Assembly (NCBI GenBank): GCA_963556695.1
Contig: CAUWAG010000012.1
Coordinates: forward strand, 930,001 to 994,000
DNA from: Anthostomella pinea
Lineage: Eukaryota; Ascomycota; Sordariomycetes; Xylariales; Xylariaceae
Direction of reading: 5' to 3'
Length of the DNA stretch: 64,000 nt
Part shown: piece by piece, positions 41,715 to 53,546 of the stretch
Layout of the letters: every line of letters starts with the position of its first letter
Numbering within the stretch: the first letter of the stretch is position 1
Made by a program: the position numbers and the translations under genes
The notes under the pieces: model-generated
The model's input: only the letters and a program-made list of their open reading frames with translations
Told to the model about the DNA's origin: nothing
Databases searched by the model: none

Positions 41715-43875
41715 CATATTGCTCATAGCTGCGGGCTATATGGGGCAAGCGGCAGGCGATGGCGGTAAAGGTATCAATGGATTGTCTGACTCATGCATAC
41801 AGCCCATGACAGCAAGGGTGCCCTAGAGGCCTTGCTGTAGTGCCCGGACCAGGTGCGCTTTACTATAACAAGCCGAGCAGACGTCACATTGCATCAACGA
41901 AACCAGTCTAGACCGGATCTGTTCTATCACAGTATGTTTGTATCCAAACGCAAATGCTCGTAATGAGATACAAACATCCGGCGTCCTACCCCATATCAAT
42001 CCATCTCGAAATGATACTCGCACAAGATGATGCTCTTGTATAAACGAGGGCCTTTTCTCTCTGAGCTAACCTCCCTCGTTTCCCTTTTCGTATTACGTAG
42101 GGCCCGTGATAACAAATTCGATAGTTGGACGCTTAAGCCAGGGTACTATTAGCTTGACCCATAGGCAGTTTATATGGCCTTCTGCCATTCAGGAACTATT
42201 CCTGACTTTCTCTTTCCTGATAGCTCACGCGAAAAAGGACTGCCACAAAGGAAAGAGATGCGGAAGAGGCTCTCTCAATGACAAGGATGGGCTGAAAATG
42301 AACCCCGGTCAGTTCTCAGTGTCTACCCAGTTACACATATAAAGCCGGAAAGCTTATCCATTATGCGACGTCGATATTAAGCTTATATAGACTGTCATGT
42401 ATGTAATCGATCCCCGTACTCCACTTGATCGCTTGAGTCAACTACAATAATAACGTGAATGTCGCAACATCTTCCGTATCTGAAGCTAGATCAATCATGG
42501 TCTTTCTTGCTGTATGGTTAGCTTTGGCCTCAGTCAGCTTCGGCCTTGCTTCACCTTCTTGACAGACTGTTAGCTTCGAATTAAACTTGGGAATAACTAT
42601 AGCTTCTAGCTTTATAGAGTTTGGTGGCGGCCTTTAATCGACACCTCTTGCTAGCGCGTTGCCCTCGCACTCTCTCAATACTTCGAGTTCGGACCTTGCT
42701 GAAACTCTAAGCATGACTACTTTCGAAGCTAGACCAACACTCAATGCCACTTGTTTGACTACCTGTCATAGTCAGGCTTTCCCTCAAAACACGTTACTCG
42801 CTACCACTGTTTTAAACAAGACATACCTTGGCCCAGGAACCCGACGCCCGACCTTGATCCCCTCGTAAACTATACCTCCATTTATTTCACGTGGGAATCA
42901 CCACATTCGACATTTATCACCGTTTCTTATCACAATAAGTGTTATCTTCGCGTTATTATAGGATTATAAACTCTAAGTTTAATCAATACTTAGCAGATAG
43001 TTCTTACAGAATACATCTTTGAGCTACTGGGATAAACGGACGATGCTTGTTCTTTGTTTATGTTTTTCCCCTGCCACGCCTTACAGTATCATGGTCTCAA
43101 AACTGACACCTAACAGTCTTGCAATTGCGCCGTCAAGTTGGAGGTTGCCATCCTGTCGATTTGCGAGATGGCATCAAAATCGGAATCAAACGAGGTTCTG
43201 CCGCAACTTAAGCGAATGGCCGTAACAGAAATCTTACTAGAAGCTGCAAAGGTGAGGCGAACGGAAAGGCTATAGCCGCATAATACATTGGGGTCTTGTG
43301 AAGCTTCTTTTAGTATTAATCGAGCCTCTTCTAGCCAAGGTTGATGTCAGTTAAAGTGTTTGCGCTACATGTCATCGCCTTCAAGAGGTAGTATATTGAA
43401 TTGCCAGTCAGATGGGATAGCAGTAGTGTGCTCAAGAAATCCCTAATTGTGCACGTTAAGTTGCCTTTATTAAGGATTCATAGCCTCTTTGCCGAAGCCC
43501 CGGACAGGTCCGAGCTGATCCATCATTTCGCAAGAACGTATGTTATACTTTCTGTCGCTTGTTATTCCTGTCCTCCTCTGTCTGCGCTTTTCTCTTACCG
43601 TAGCTGCCAGCGCTTTGTGCTGCTGTCTCCTCTAATTCCGTAGGCTCCATTTCGCTGTTCTCCCACGAGGATTGTACCGCTAACAGTGTTGACGATTCGG
43701 GCATAAGAAAGGGGGGTGATAATGATATTGGCAGCTGCGATGGTGGGCTCTCGTAATCAGGGAGGTTGACTCCGGATATAGTGTCGTTAGAATTGATGAG
43801 TGACTGTAGACCCGTAGAGTTTTCCGCTTAATATTTCTCTAACAAGGAAATAAGCCTTTCCTGCGTGTTGATGAC
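41715..43875. other. Long stretch without a recognised gene
   Basis: AT-richer and punctuated by stops. Short frames at 42106-42342 and 42659-42868 have no domain. Nothing I can support in about 2.1 kb. Confidence 0.4.
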
Positions 43876-44115
43876 CTATTCTTGTACTTCTAGCTCGCGC
43901 TGGAGCTTCTCCTTCTCATACGTCAATCTGCCCAGCTGTTCTCGCAGTTTTACATTTTCAACTGTGTTGAGCCAGACTTGGTGCTGTGCATTCTGAAGTC
44001 GCAAATCGAGCTCCTGAATCGTACGGAGAAAGACGCTAATGGGTATCACGTAGCTTTCCGCAGGGCGCGAAGAATGGGGATGGAAATCAGCATTGTGTGG
44101 CTGGAGGGTAGACAT
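43876..44115 (-). CDS. Small coiled-coil protein, 79 aa
   Basis: ATG 44113-44115 in good context (GCCATG); an alternative upstream ATG would give 101 residues. The C-terminal 55 residues are an amphipathic helix with Leu/Val heptads (ISVFLRTIQELDLRLQNAQH...LREQLGRLTYEKEKLQRELE). Uninterrupted. Family unknown; comparable with the genes at 10072, 35589 and 62829. Confidence 0.45.
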   Translation of the reverse strand: MSTLQPHNADFHPHSSRPAESYVIPISVFLRTIQELDLRLQNAQHQVWLNTVENVKLREQLGRLTYEKEKLQRELEVQE

Positions 44116-44741
44116 GGCTGTTATATAGCAGAACGGCGGCGGTGATTTCTGAGGGCGCAGGGGAATATTAACTGTATGCATAATATGTCGGGCTACTTTC
44201 TCTCTGACTATGGCAAGACTGAATGGTTCTATATGTACGATGACCTCCTGCTGTCAGACACTGAGACTGATTTACTCCATGTTCGGCCACGATACGGTTC
44301 CTAGATCATAAAGCAGCCCAGAAGCAGCAACTGCACCATTAACCCCAAGGGCCGAGATGCGGATCGAAATGAGTAACATATAGCTGCATGTGGAACGTTG
44401 GCCTGCTGGGAACCACGGAGGCGATATTGCCCCATACATGAAGAGCTGATACTGACTGAAATATATCTGGAAGCAAGGTCCCGAAATAGATCTCCATCCT
44501 CTCGAGCGCTGGCAGGCCGGCCGTGCTGTATGCGCTCGTCTTCTTCGTCCCGATGGTCGTAGCCGGTTGCGGAGCCCACGATTCGACCTACATGAACAAC
44601 CCGGGTGACGACGGTCGGGCCCGATTCCGCGGCAGCGGCTGGGCACCAACATTCAGATGGCGAACAGAAAATGGACACCACTCCTCCTCTAGCCTTTAGC
44701 TGTCTTGTCTTATCTCAGGTCGGAAAACTTCTCTATGACCA
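44116..44741. other. No gene recognised
   Basis: Two overlapping minus-strand frames (44272-44652, 44301-44681) lack known domains. CCTCTAGCCTTTAG at 44690 recurs at 25691. Confidence 0.35.
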
Positions 44742-44850
44742 TGTGTTGGAGGTCACGTGGACCGTGCCTTGTGGCTAGATCAGGCCTTCCGCGCTGTCAG
44801 CTGTAGCAGTATCTAATAACAACAACATCACGAATCCTCTACTTTTGCAA
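44742..44850 (+). repeat. Repeat border (partners 24863-24960 and 5588-5629)
   Basis: TGTTGGAGGTCACGTGGACC, GGCTAGATCAGGCC and AATAACAACAACAT parallel 24863-24960. It lies immediately 5' of LINE ORF1. Confidence 0.5.
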
Positions 44851-44969
44851 CTATTTTTCTTGGCGCCTCGCTGTTAGGGCGTAACCTCCGTATCTGTGCT
44901 AAAGCAGGCACTGGTCCCAGTAACCGACTATCTTTGCCAAGGCGGAACAGAATTTTTCTTACAAGCCGG

Positions 44970-46550
44970 ATGGCACCCTTCTACGACGGGCCCCCAAACA
45001 CGTCCGTGGCCGTCCCGAGGACGACCACCGGCAGCGTGCTCAAATCCCCGGCCCCTAAAAAGACATACGGCCCGGCAACTCCGAGCAGGCTCCGCCAGGC
45101 GCTGCTCGATGACATCAGCAGCAGCCCGTCACAGGTCTCCGAGGCTGACTTCACCATCGTTTCCCCTCTGAAAGGAAAATCCCGAAATGTTAATAACAGC
45201 AGCACTACTAATATGAAACGACCTCGAGCAAGCGAAACCTCTACAGACCTAGACCTAGCCATGGAACGCGATGCGGGGAGCAAAGCCTCCTCGTCGGAGT
45301 GCCAGGACCAAGTTACCAAGATACTGGCTAAAGACAGGCACCTTTATGAAGCCAAGATGACAATGTTTCAGGAGTGTGCTGCAGCAGTTGACAAGACACT
45401 CGAGAAAGCCGGAACCGAATTATACTCACATGCCAAGGAGTTCGGCGCCTTCTTCTCTAAATGCCTGAGCGAGTGGCTGGAAACCCGAGATTCGACTATA
45501 AGGAAGGCCACTTCCGGGGGGACGGGGAAGCCCACCATGACTTTTGCCCAAGCCGTCTCTTCTAGCCACCGATAGCATCCACTAACAGTCAAAACCACCA
45601 TGAAGAGAGCACAGCCTGGCGCCCTCACCGGTGCCGACCAACTGAAGAAGAAGAAGCAGGAGGATCTCCGGGTCTTTGTCCGCATGGATAATAGCCACTT
45701 AGAGCCCTATGGGGTAAAGTCTATACTGAATAGAATACTTAAGCTCCACCCCCAGGAGCTTAGAGAGGTGACGCGGTGGCCCTCTGGATTTACCTTATAC
45801 CCAAGGGATAAGCCAACTCAGGCTAAACTCATGGCCTTCCAAGAAGAGATCGCCAACATTCTTAAGGCGCAAAAGATCGAGACCTATACGGTCTGGCATC
45901 ACTACAAGGTCGATGGATGCCCAAGGAAGGTCATAAGTGCGGAAAGGTTTACAATCGATATTACCGACACTGCTATCGCTGACGAAGTCAAAGCCTAAAC
46001 AGGCGACAGACCTTTAAGGTGTATAATCTCAAGGAATACGGTTGATTCCGATCTGGAGACCATATGGCTGATCTCTCTGCCCCGTGCAGCAAAGAAACCA
46101 TTCACGCTTTTTGCTCACTCGATGACCTCGAGGCATATTCAATACCCCCCCAAGGTTTACCAGTGTGCAAGCTGCTTTAGATACCATGGTAGGAACTACC
46201 AATGTGAAAAGCAAGTATGCACACGCTACGCCAGCGCGGTACACCAGGGGAAGTGCGAAATACCAATCCTAAAATGCGTTAATTGCAAGGGGCCCCATGC
46301 TGCCGACTTCGACAAATGCCTTGCACGCCCCGAGGTCGTGAAAGGTATTATCCACAAGCCCACATGGGAGCAAATCCAGGAAATAAGGCTGGCCGGAGAA
46401 AGAGCCAGATCCAGGGCCTTCAACGAAGCAGGCAGGACCCAAGCTGAGTCAATACCTAGCAACAGCAGCGAACACACCACAATGCAAGTCGATATGACAA
46501 ATACAGCTGATCCCAGGGATGCCGACACCATTGTTGTTCGTCAATGCTAG
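44970..46550 (+). pseudogene. LINE ORF1 (Gag) with two in-frame stops
   Basis: One reading frame of 526 sense positions runs from ATG 44970 (MAPFYDGPPN) to TAG 46548 and is interrupted only by TAG 45573-45575 (SSHR/HPLTV) and TAA 45996-45998 (EVKA/TGDRP). Each could be a Gln codon changed by C-to-T in a CpA context. Features in order: a Pro/Ser-rich N-terminus, a coiled-coil-like region, an RRM-like section (DLRVFVRMDNSHLEPYGVKS), then three Cys-rich zinc knuckles (CASCFRYHGRNYQC, CTRYASAVHQGKC, CVNCKGPHAADFDKC). It binds the LINE RNA in functional relatives. ORF2 overlaps its end by 32 bases. Confidence 0.85.
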
Positions 46551-46878
46551 GTACACCAAAGGAAAACATCGACATGGACATCTGGTCGTCCATTCCGTGA
46601 ATGCGGCGGGGGGACAAAGGAGTGCCGGCCCTACGGAGTTGGCCATTAACCTGGCTGATTATAGAGGAGAGCAAGCAGACATCATTCTGATACAAGAGCC
46701 CTGGGTCGGCATACCACCAGGCAGGAGAATGGGAGTAAAAACGCACCTAAACTATGATATATATTCCCCGGTCGATTCCTGGGACAGCGACAAAATACCA
46801 CCTAGATCTATCATCTATGTGAGAAAATACCTTCAAGCGGACCAACTTCGGTCCCTGGATCGTGTCGTTGGCTCGTAA
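46519..46878 (+). pseudogene. LINE ORF2, N-terminal endonuclease fragment
   Basis: ATG 46519 opens ORF2 in another frame: LLFVNARYTKGKHRHGH at the start and ADIILIQEPWVG around residue 55, the APE-type endonuclease motif with its catalytic Glu. Homology stops near 46855 and the frame ends at TAA 46876, where sequence adjoining the older Pogo relic begins. RT and RNase H are absent. Confidence 0.82.
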
Positions 46879-47049
46879 AAGTATGAGACTTTGGGGCCTG
46901 CTTTCGGCGTCATCAGAGGCCAAGTGACCAACAGGTTGGATGAGAATAGAGGACACAGCGGCATTGATCATGATGACAAAGCTCAACTTCTGAATTTCTA
47001 AGCCGCTTATTAGTTGATGTGCGGATAGATCATCAACCATAATAGCGCG

Positions 47050-47580
47050 GTAGCCGCCGGTGGATCTTTATTCTAAATGGCCATGGCTCACACCATACGA
47101 TTGAATTTATTCAATATTGCGAAGATCACGACATCATCCCTTTTGGCATGCCTCCAAACCTGACGCACCTGCTGCAGCGGCTAGACGTGGTAGTCTTCCA
47201 GCCGCTGAAGCATCATCACGCAAAGGCACTGGACTTAATGGTCCGTGATGGCCTGGTGAACATCACGAAGCTTAAGTTCCTTAGCTGTATTCAGCAGGTC
47301 CGCCAGCAAGCATTCAAGTCTAGTACCACTCTCTCTGCCTTCCAGAAGACTGGTATCTGGCCATATAACCCGTTGCCGGTGCTTAAAAGCCTAGAAGAAC
47401 GACAGCCGAAAAGGACACCTACTCCCCCTACCTTGGCAGGTTCCTTGCCATTTGGCACGCCAATGACCTTGCGTCAGATCAACAAGGTGGCTAATAAGCT
47501 AGACATAACGTTAAAAAGCAACGAAAGTCTTGATCCTAAGTTTGCTGCCAATATTGGCCACTTTATCAAAGGGTCTCTAA
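47050..47580 (+). pseudogene. Older Fot1/Pogo transposase, left part
   Basis: The frame reads RWIFILNGHGSHTIEFIQYC, PFGMPPNLTHLLQRLDVVVF, then WPYNP and FIKGSLI up to the insertion at 47581. GHGSH and QxLDVxxFxPLK are DDE_1 (Fot1/Pogo) signatures. The second catalytic Asp (LDGHGSH in the family) is Asn here. The N-terminal half is missing. It resumes at 49808. Confidence 0.88.
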
Positions 47581-47582
47581 TA

Positions 47583-49805
47583 CCATCCCCCACCCCCTAA
47601 CGGGACACACCCCCCACCGGGACAGCCAAACCCCACAACCACCACCAAAAGTCCCCTACCTCACTTACACGGATTACAGCCCCCTTTGAGGCTATCTATA
47701 CGCTCTTTAGATGGTTAGATAGCCCTTTTTTGGTATTTAGCCGGATATAGATTAGTGAAATTTCAGCCATCGGCATCAGTGATTAGGAGCCTCCGTGCCC
47801 CGCCCCTAAATGCAAATTTGCTGTAGAATTCTCTCTCTGAGCCCCTGACCCTTATGCCACCACAGCATCGTGAAGCCAGCCACGATGCCTCCGCCCACGT
47901 ACACTAAAGATAATATGGCGGATGCCTGGCTAGATGTGACAGATAACGGCATGTCTGTGAAAAAAGCCGCCCAAAAACACGGCATCCCTAAGCAAACGCT
48001 GTCAGCACGCATCAACGGCAGAGTCACCCGAGCCGAGGCCCAGGTTAGCAAGCAGAGACTCTCCCCTCAACAAGAGAGTAAGGTGGCTCAATGGATATTG
48101 CGCCAGGAGTCCCTAGGGCTTGCCCCTTCTCACACAGCCGTGCAGGAGATTATTGTACAACTGCTGAAAAAGGGGGGGGATTTCGCACTACTGGGCCCGA
48201 ATTATATGGAGGGCTATAAACGCCGTAACCCTACCATCCAGACTAAAATCGGTAAGCGGATGGAATCCGCTCGGTTTAAGGGGTTCACCCCTAAGTCTGT
48301 CAACTGGTTCTTTGACATATTGGGGGATTATCAATGGGTAAAGCCAGAAAACACGTACAATGTCGATAAGGGCGGCATCATGTCGGGTTTTGGTTAGTCT
48401 TTTAACCCCCTATTCACCCCTATCCTGTCAGTTAACTAGCTAACCCCTATAGGCATCGATTCCCTAGTCTTAGGAAGTTCTGAGACTACGAAAGCCTCCC
48501 TAAAGAGTCCCCAGGGGCGTGGCTGGACCTCCTTTATCGAAGCCATCTCAGCCACGGGAAAAGTTCTCAAACCAGGCATAATTTTCAAAAGAAAAGATCT
48601 CCAGGTCCAATGGTTCATCAAAGAATTCCGCAAAATCGCGGGTTGGTACTACATAACGTCAGATAACGGCTGGACCAGTAACGAGATTGCGTGCCTATGG
48701 TTAGACCACGTTTTCCTACCCCAGGTGGATGCTGTACGAGGGGAAGACCAGGCAGAGCCGATCCTTTTGATACTAGATGGCCATGGTAGCCATACTTCCG
48801 TACGTTATTTATTTTTCAGGGGTTGTTTAATCAGTTAACTAACTGTATAATTAACAGGACGAGTTCATGTTACGGTGTTATTTTGCCAACATCTTGCTTT
48901 GTTTTTTCCCAGCCCATACCAGCCACGGCATGCAACCACTAGATAACGGACCATATAACGCGCTCAAAGCCTACTACCAGAGATTTCTTTCGCAATTAAA
49001 TTCTCTCATAGATGCCTCGCCCGTGGATAAGATCAACTTTATCCGCTGTTATTCTCAGGCTAGGGACAAGGCTTTTTCTAAGCCAAATATCCTCTCGGGC
49101 TTCCGAGTGACGGGGTGCTACCCAGTTAGCCGCAAGAAGTGTTTGAAACACCCAGAAAGCCAGGAGGATAAAAAAAAGACCCCGGAGCCAGAGGAAGTTG
49201 AAAACTCGGAGCCAGAAGACCAGCAGGCCCCTACCACAAGCCGACAGATCATAGATTTCGCAAAGAACTGCTCTCCAGCCACTCGGCTGAAATTCAGGAA
49301 GATCTCCCACGCCTTCGAGAACCAGGAGACGGAGCTGGCCCTAAAAGATCATAAGATCAAGGCCCTGGAGGCTGAACTAGAGCGGCTACGGCCCAAGAAG
49401 AGGAAAAAGGTCCCAAATCCGAACCGGAAGTTCATGAATATGACCGAGATATTGGCCCAGGGGGGTGACCCATTAAGGGCCGTAATTATAGAGTCTTCAC
49501 AGTCAGAAGCAGAGCCAGAGGTTGTTGAAGATGAGGGTGAGGAGGAGGAAGAGGTTGAGGAGGCTGAGGAGGGTGAAGAAGCCCCTATTGCAGAGCCCCA
49601 GGTGACGAGAAGCGGTCGGTCAATTAGGGCGCCAGCTAGATACGTGGATTAAGGAGCCTCAACACCACAGAATGATAATTTTGTTGATTTCTTTGGGCAT
49701 CTACAGCCTTAATTGCGTGTAAGTGAGTAAGGGGGTATTTTGGTGGTGATGGTGGGGTTTGGCTGTCCCGGTAGGGGGTGTGTCCCGTTAGGGGGTGGGG
49801 CATGG
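47583..49805 (+). mobile_element. Fot1/Pogo DNA transposon, apparently intact, nested
   Basis: 2.22 kb with long inverted repeats of roughly 85 bp (47583-47669 and 49719-49805; both start CCATSCCCCACCCCCTAACG) and TA duplications at 47581-47582 and 49806-49807. Removing it joins TCTCTAATA to AGTGCCACAG and restores the reading frame of the older Pogo transposase (SLI then SATELVQTK). It carries one spliced, complete transposase gene. Confidence 0.95.
47885..49652 (+). CDS. Pogo-family transposase, three exons, about 549 aa
   Basis: Exons 47885-48392, 48453-48799 and 48858-49652; introns 60 and 58 bp with GTTAGT/GCTAAC/TATAG and GTACGT/ACTAAC/AACAG signals. An in-frame ATG at 47870 is an alternative start. 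The N-terminus is a psq-type HTH (GMSVKKAAQKHGIPKQTLSA) followed by a CENP-B-type HTH (SHTAVQEIIVQLLKK). The catalytic DDD is complete: NVDKGGIMSG, LILDGHGSH, MQPLDNGPYNALK. The C-terminus has a coiled coil (DHKIKALEAELERLRPKKRK) and a very acidic stretch before RSGRSIRAPARYVD. No nonsense codon. Probably capable of transposition if expressed. Confidence 0.93.
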
Positions 49806-49807
49806 TA

Positions 49808-50063
49808 AGTGCCACAGAACTGGTCCAGACTAAAAGGGATCTGGGGAGACTAAACATGCTAAGCGCGTTCAAAAACAACGCCGGGCTACCAAGAATACTC
49901 CATTGAAGTCAAGAGGGGTGTTGACAGTAGCTGATGGCCGGCAGATGGTCCAGCAGAAGGAAGAAGACCAGATAGTCAAGGCGAGGAAGATGGTTGAAGC
50001 AGCAGATCTAAGGGCTCGCACTGCTGCAAAACGCTGTATTGGGAGGCACGACAATGGCTGATG
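49808..50063 (+). pseudogene. Older Fot1/Pogo transposase, right part
   Basis: Continues from 47580: SATELVQTKRDLGRLN, then after a frameshift near 49865 KNTPLKSRGVLTVADGRQMV and VKARKMVEAADLRARTAAKR to a stop near 50060. This is the typical C-terminus of Fot1-like transposases. Confidence 0.87.
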
Positions 50064-50214
50064 GTGAAACTGGTGATGTATTATTATTGTGCGTTCCAAG
50101 GCGGCAGCGCAGAAGGGCTGGATAGCTATGGCTACGTGTCCAAGGCTGCCGGGCAGCCGGTGGCACCTGCCAACACTTACATCCGTACCTTGATGGCTTT
50201 CGTCTTTTCATTGA

Positions 50215-51586
50215 TTAACACCACCAATCTTGCCTTAGATCTTGGAACATAGCACCTCGATCTTTGTACCTGATCTCAATGCTAGTGCGTTTCTCGACCC
50301 TCATCATGCCTTCAGTAATGATGTTGTCTCGGCTACTGGTGGGGCTGAGGGATGGGCTGTTGAGTCCGTTGAAACGAAGTGGCCGGCTCCGGCCATCCTG
50401 GTCCTGCTTGGCGGCCTTGGTCGGTTGTAGGCAAATTGAGACAGAGTGGTCACCGCTACTGATATCTCTGAAGCACGGGAGCTTGGCCATTAATGGACGT
50501 AGAGCCGTGAGTGCCGTCGCAAAGATACTAATGCCGATCTCAACGATAGAGCTAGACCCAGAGACGTCAGCAGCCGTGCAGGGGCGCAGGCCTTCGTAGG
50601 GTCCAATATACCAGATGGTTCCCTGGAGGGTTTTCTCAATAACCTCCTGACTCGCAAGGCCTGCCGATGTCGAGATTTGTACCACTTCAACAACGTATCT
50701 CAGGCGGATGATAATCGCGACAGAGCTCCTACACCGAAGTTAAACACTGGCTCTGCAGTATCCTTTTGATAGTCCCTAACTCACAATGCACCAAGACCGA
50801 GGAGTACCATAACAGAGAGTTTAAGCCTCCATGCTATCTTGGCTCCATACAGCATCCAGATGGGCAAAAGCTAGAGGTGATAGTCAGTTACATGCCAGAT
50901 CATGGTTCGATAATATATCTACTAACTGCATAGAGCCAGCTGATGGCTACATCCATAACCGATAATACAATCCCTGCGTTTCCAATCATAATCGTTGGCA
51001 AGCAGGTACCCTTGCCGACTCCCTATGCTACCGAGAGCGGACGGCATTGCAGGCCAAAGACCAGGGCTGTACCAAGGGACCATATACTCACAATAACCAT
51101 GGAGGTCCAAAGAATCACATGTAGGACACCCTTATCGGATTGGTCTGTAAGTCGTAGCAAGACCAGTCCTATACCGAGCTTCGATATGCCAGTCACGAGG
51201 ATGTACACAACCTGTGCGATAGTGAAATACTAGTAAATGCATGTTATTAGGACTTGCTTGATCTAGACCGCCAGCCCGGCTCGTTTAGGGCGCTTATCAT
51301 TGCTGCCTCTGTTAGATCAAAGCCTGGCTCCGTGGTCGTCGCACCGATTCCGAAGCTGATAGAAGCAAGCTCCATTGCGCCCATGACGAGGAAGCCTGCC
51401 TGTGGCCCAGTCAGTAATTGACCGTGCCTAGTGAGAAGATATGCCCACCAAGGAAACCGCCATGGCTTGGTCATCATAGCCAGTAGATTTCCGAGTGTGG
51501 CGAGCCCAAAACCGGAGGGCCACGGCGATGCTATCAATCACAAAAAACGCGAGGATAAGCGGATAGTAATTGTCGCGTGTGCCCAT
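50215..51586 (-). pseudogene. Fungal rhodopsin-domain (Pth11/SAT4-like) membrane protein, decayed
   Basis: Minus strand from ATG 51584-51586: MGTRDNYYPLILAFFVIDSI, ALRFWARHTRKSTGYDDQAM is the start of the seven-helix fungal-rhodopsin family (GxDD after helix 2). A 49-bp intron (GTGGGC...CTGAC...CACAG) would join AMAVSL to AGFLVMGAMEL. Then ISKLGIGLVLLRLTD and VSIWSLGTALVFGLQCRP (helix 4-5, conserved Cys), and in the last part VEIGISIFATALTALRPLM followed by a polar tail. Later frames do not join cleanly (stop after RPLSVA, unclear second intron), so it is probably a pseudogene. Family members sit in the plasma membrane; some act as receptors. Confidence 0.75.
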
Positions 51587-52331
51587 GCTACGTGCTGTGG
51601 TGATGCCGGTCGAATGATGGAGTGGTAGGAGGGAGTGTATAGAACGGATAGAGTAGACAAAGAGGAGCGATTCGCGAACCTTTTAATGTCGAGCACAACC
51701 CAGACTGCTGCTGGAGCTTTCGTTCGTGGATAGGGGCTCAAGTCTAAGTGAAAGAGTAAAAGAGCCGGGGACTAAAGAACCAGTCTCGACTCCTCTGCAT
51801 CCCTTAAGGGGGGGGGGGTTGGGAGCTGCCAGCATTAGAACTCCACGCCGTCACCACACCCCTGCTGTATCAATGATAGGATTCTTCCGGCGAACATTAG
51901 TTACGCAGTAAAAGCTGCATTAGTGTGATCACCATGTCCCGTATGATTAGTTGAATTAAGATTCACAAATTTATATGTTTATACCGGTGTATGTCCCCAA
52001 TAACCTGTATGACTGCAAGGTGCCCCGGTCATTTCATAGCTTTGCCAGGGGTGCCGTCTCTTGTACGGGGAGCCGTTTCCATCATACTGTAAGCTCGGAA
52101 ATGGCCTCTTATGCAAAGACGGCAGCTTTGTGGCAGGGGCTAGGTCTGGTATGATGCCTGCCACATCCCGTTTGAGGAGCGCATGAGACGTACCGTTCCT
52201 GCGCTACCCGAGTAGACAAACGAATTTATACTTAGAAGGATATAGCAGTGGAGGGAATTAATTAGTCTTGAATAGCCTCTCCCTTTGTGCGTTGCTTTCT
52301 TCTTCTTATTATCATACTAATACGAGACAAA
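51587..52331. other. Upstream region of the APH-like gene; no gene
   Basis: Nothing recognised. A poly-G run lies at 51811-51819. Confidence 0.35.
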
Positions 52332-53546
52332 ATGTCAAAAGTCTCTATCAATCAAGACCTCCCCTTACGGCCTGAGGACATATCGTCCGAGTGGCTTAGC
52401 AGCGTCTTAGGCTGCATAGTAGAGTCTTTTACTATGACGTTTACTACGCTAAACGCAACTACGGGAAAGGTTTTCGTGACCATCTCTTACAAGCACACTG
52501 TAGAGACAGACCGGCCAACACACGTCTGCCTCAAGGGCTCTTTCAACCCCTCCATGATGGCCCTGGAAGGGTATCGCGAGCTTTTGCTAGCTATGTATAC
52601 CCGTGAGGTCGAATTTTTCAACCAGATAGCACCCCGAATTCCAGCTATCAAGCTCCCCAAGGTTTGGCGTGCCTTGGCCAGCACCCATCAGGGCTTACTC
52701 GTCATGGACGATCTCTACCAGATGGGCTATACCTTTGGAGAGCCTGCCATTCCATGGGCCGTTGACAAAGTCGTTGCGGGTGTCGAACAGCTTGCCGTTC
52801 TTCATGCCGGTGAGAATATCCTCTCCTTCCTCCAACCGTACACCGTTGCTAGGCATGGCTTGCTGCCTTAAAACGTGTTTATATTAATAATTGCTAATAA
52901 CAGGGACTGTATAGCGACTTGGAATACGACTGAGTACCCGTGGCTCACGCCCTCATACGAAGAGGTCATGATCGGCCTGGCAGACCAGTGGGAAAACGTG
53001 GTACTAGGAGCCGACCGCCCACCGATTCCCGACATGATTCAGAACAAGGATCGGACGGTGGCAGCCATGAGGAAGCACTTCGCTACCAAGAACTCGAAGT
53101 TTCTTTGCGTAGTACACGGCGACCCACACCTCGGCAATACCTTTCTCGATCGGGAGGGCCAGCCCGGCTTCCTCGACTGGCAGACGGCCCATATCGGCTC
53201 TGCTTTTCACGACGTCGCATATTTTGTGATCGGGTCCCTGTCTATCGACGACAGGCAGGAGCACGAGATAGCCATCCTCGAACGCTATCTTGCGCAGCTG
53301 GCTCGATTGGGCTGTTCGCGCTTGTCAGCGCAGGAGGAAGACGTCTTGACAGAATACAAGAAGTCCATGATGGCCGGTATGGGGTGGGTTCTCACGCCTT
53401 TCGCCATATAACCAAAAAGCCGCGTACTCCCCATGGTGCAGCGCTACGGTGCGGCTTTGGAGGACCATCGGGTCATTGAACTGGTGGAGTCGTTCCCTGA
53501 GCCGCAGGGGCCGTGCCTGGAGTCGACGATAGAGAAAGTAGCATAA
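52332..53546 (+). pseudogene. Aminoglycoside-phosphotransferase-like kinase, one nonsense codon near the end
   Basis: Exon 1 52332-52837 (ATG, MSKVSINQDLPLRPEDISSE), intron 52838-52903 (GTACAC...CTAATAACAG, 66 bp), exon 2 from 52904. The kinase-like fold of the APH/CHK family is clear: THVCLKG (nucleotide-binding Lys), LLVMDDL hinge, CVVHGDPHLGNTFLDREGQP (Brenner-type catalytic HGD...N) and GFLDWQTAHIG (metal-binding Asp). TAA at 53409-53411 ends the frame after WVLTPFAI, but the same frame continues PKSRVLPMVQRYGAALEDHR to TAA 53544, matching what the family shows after a Gln. So 337 residues plus a lost tail of 44. Substrate unknown in fungi. The catalytic core is intact, so residual activity cannot be excluded. 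Confidence 0.85.

Noticed and set aside
50061..50599. Plus-strand frames over the rhodopsin-like gene
   Set aside because: Antisense to a recognisable membrane-protein gene.
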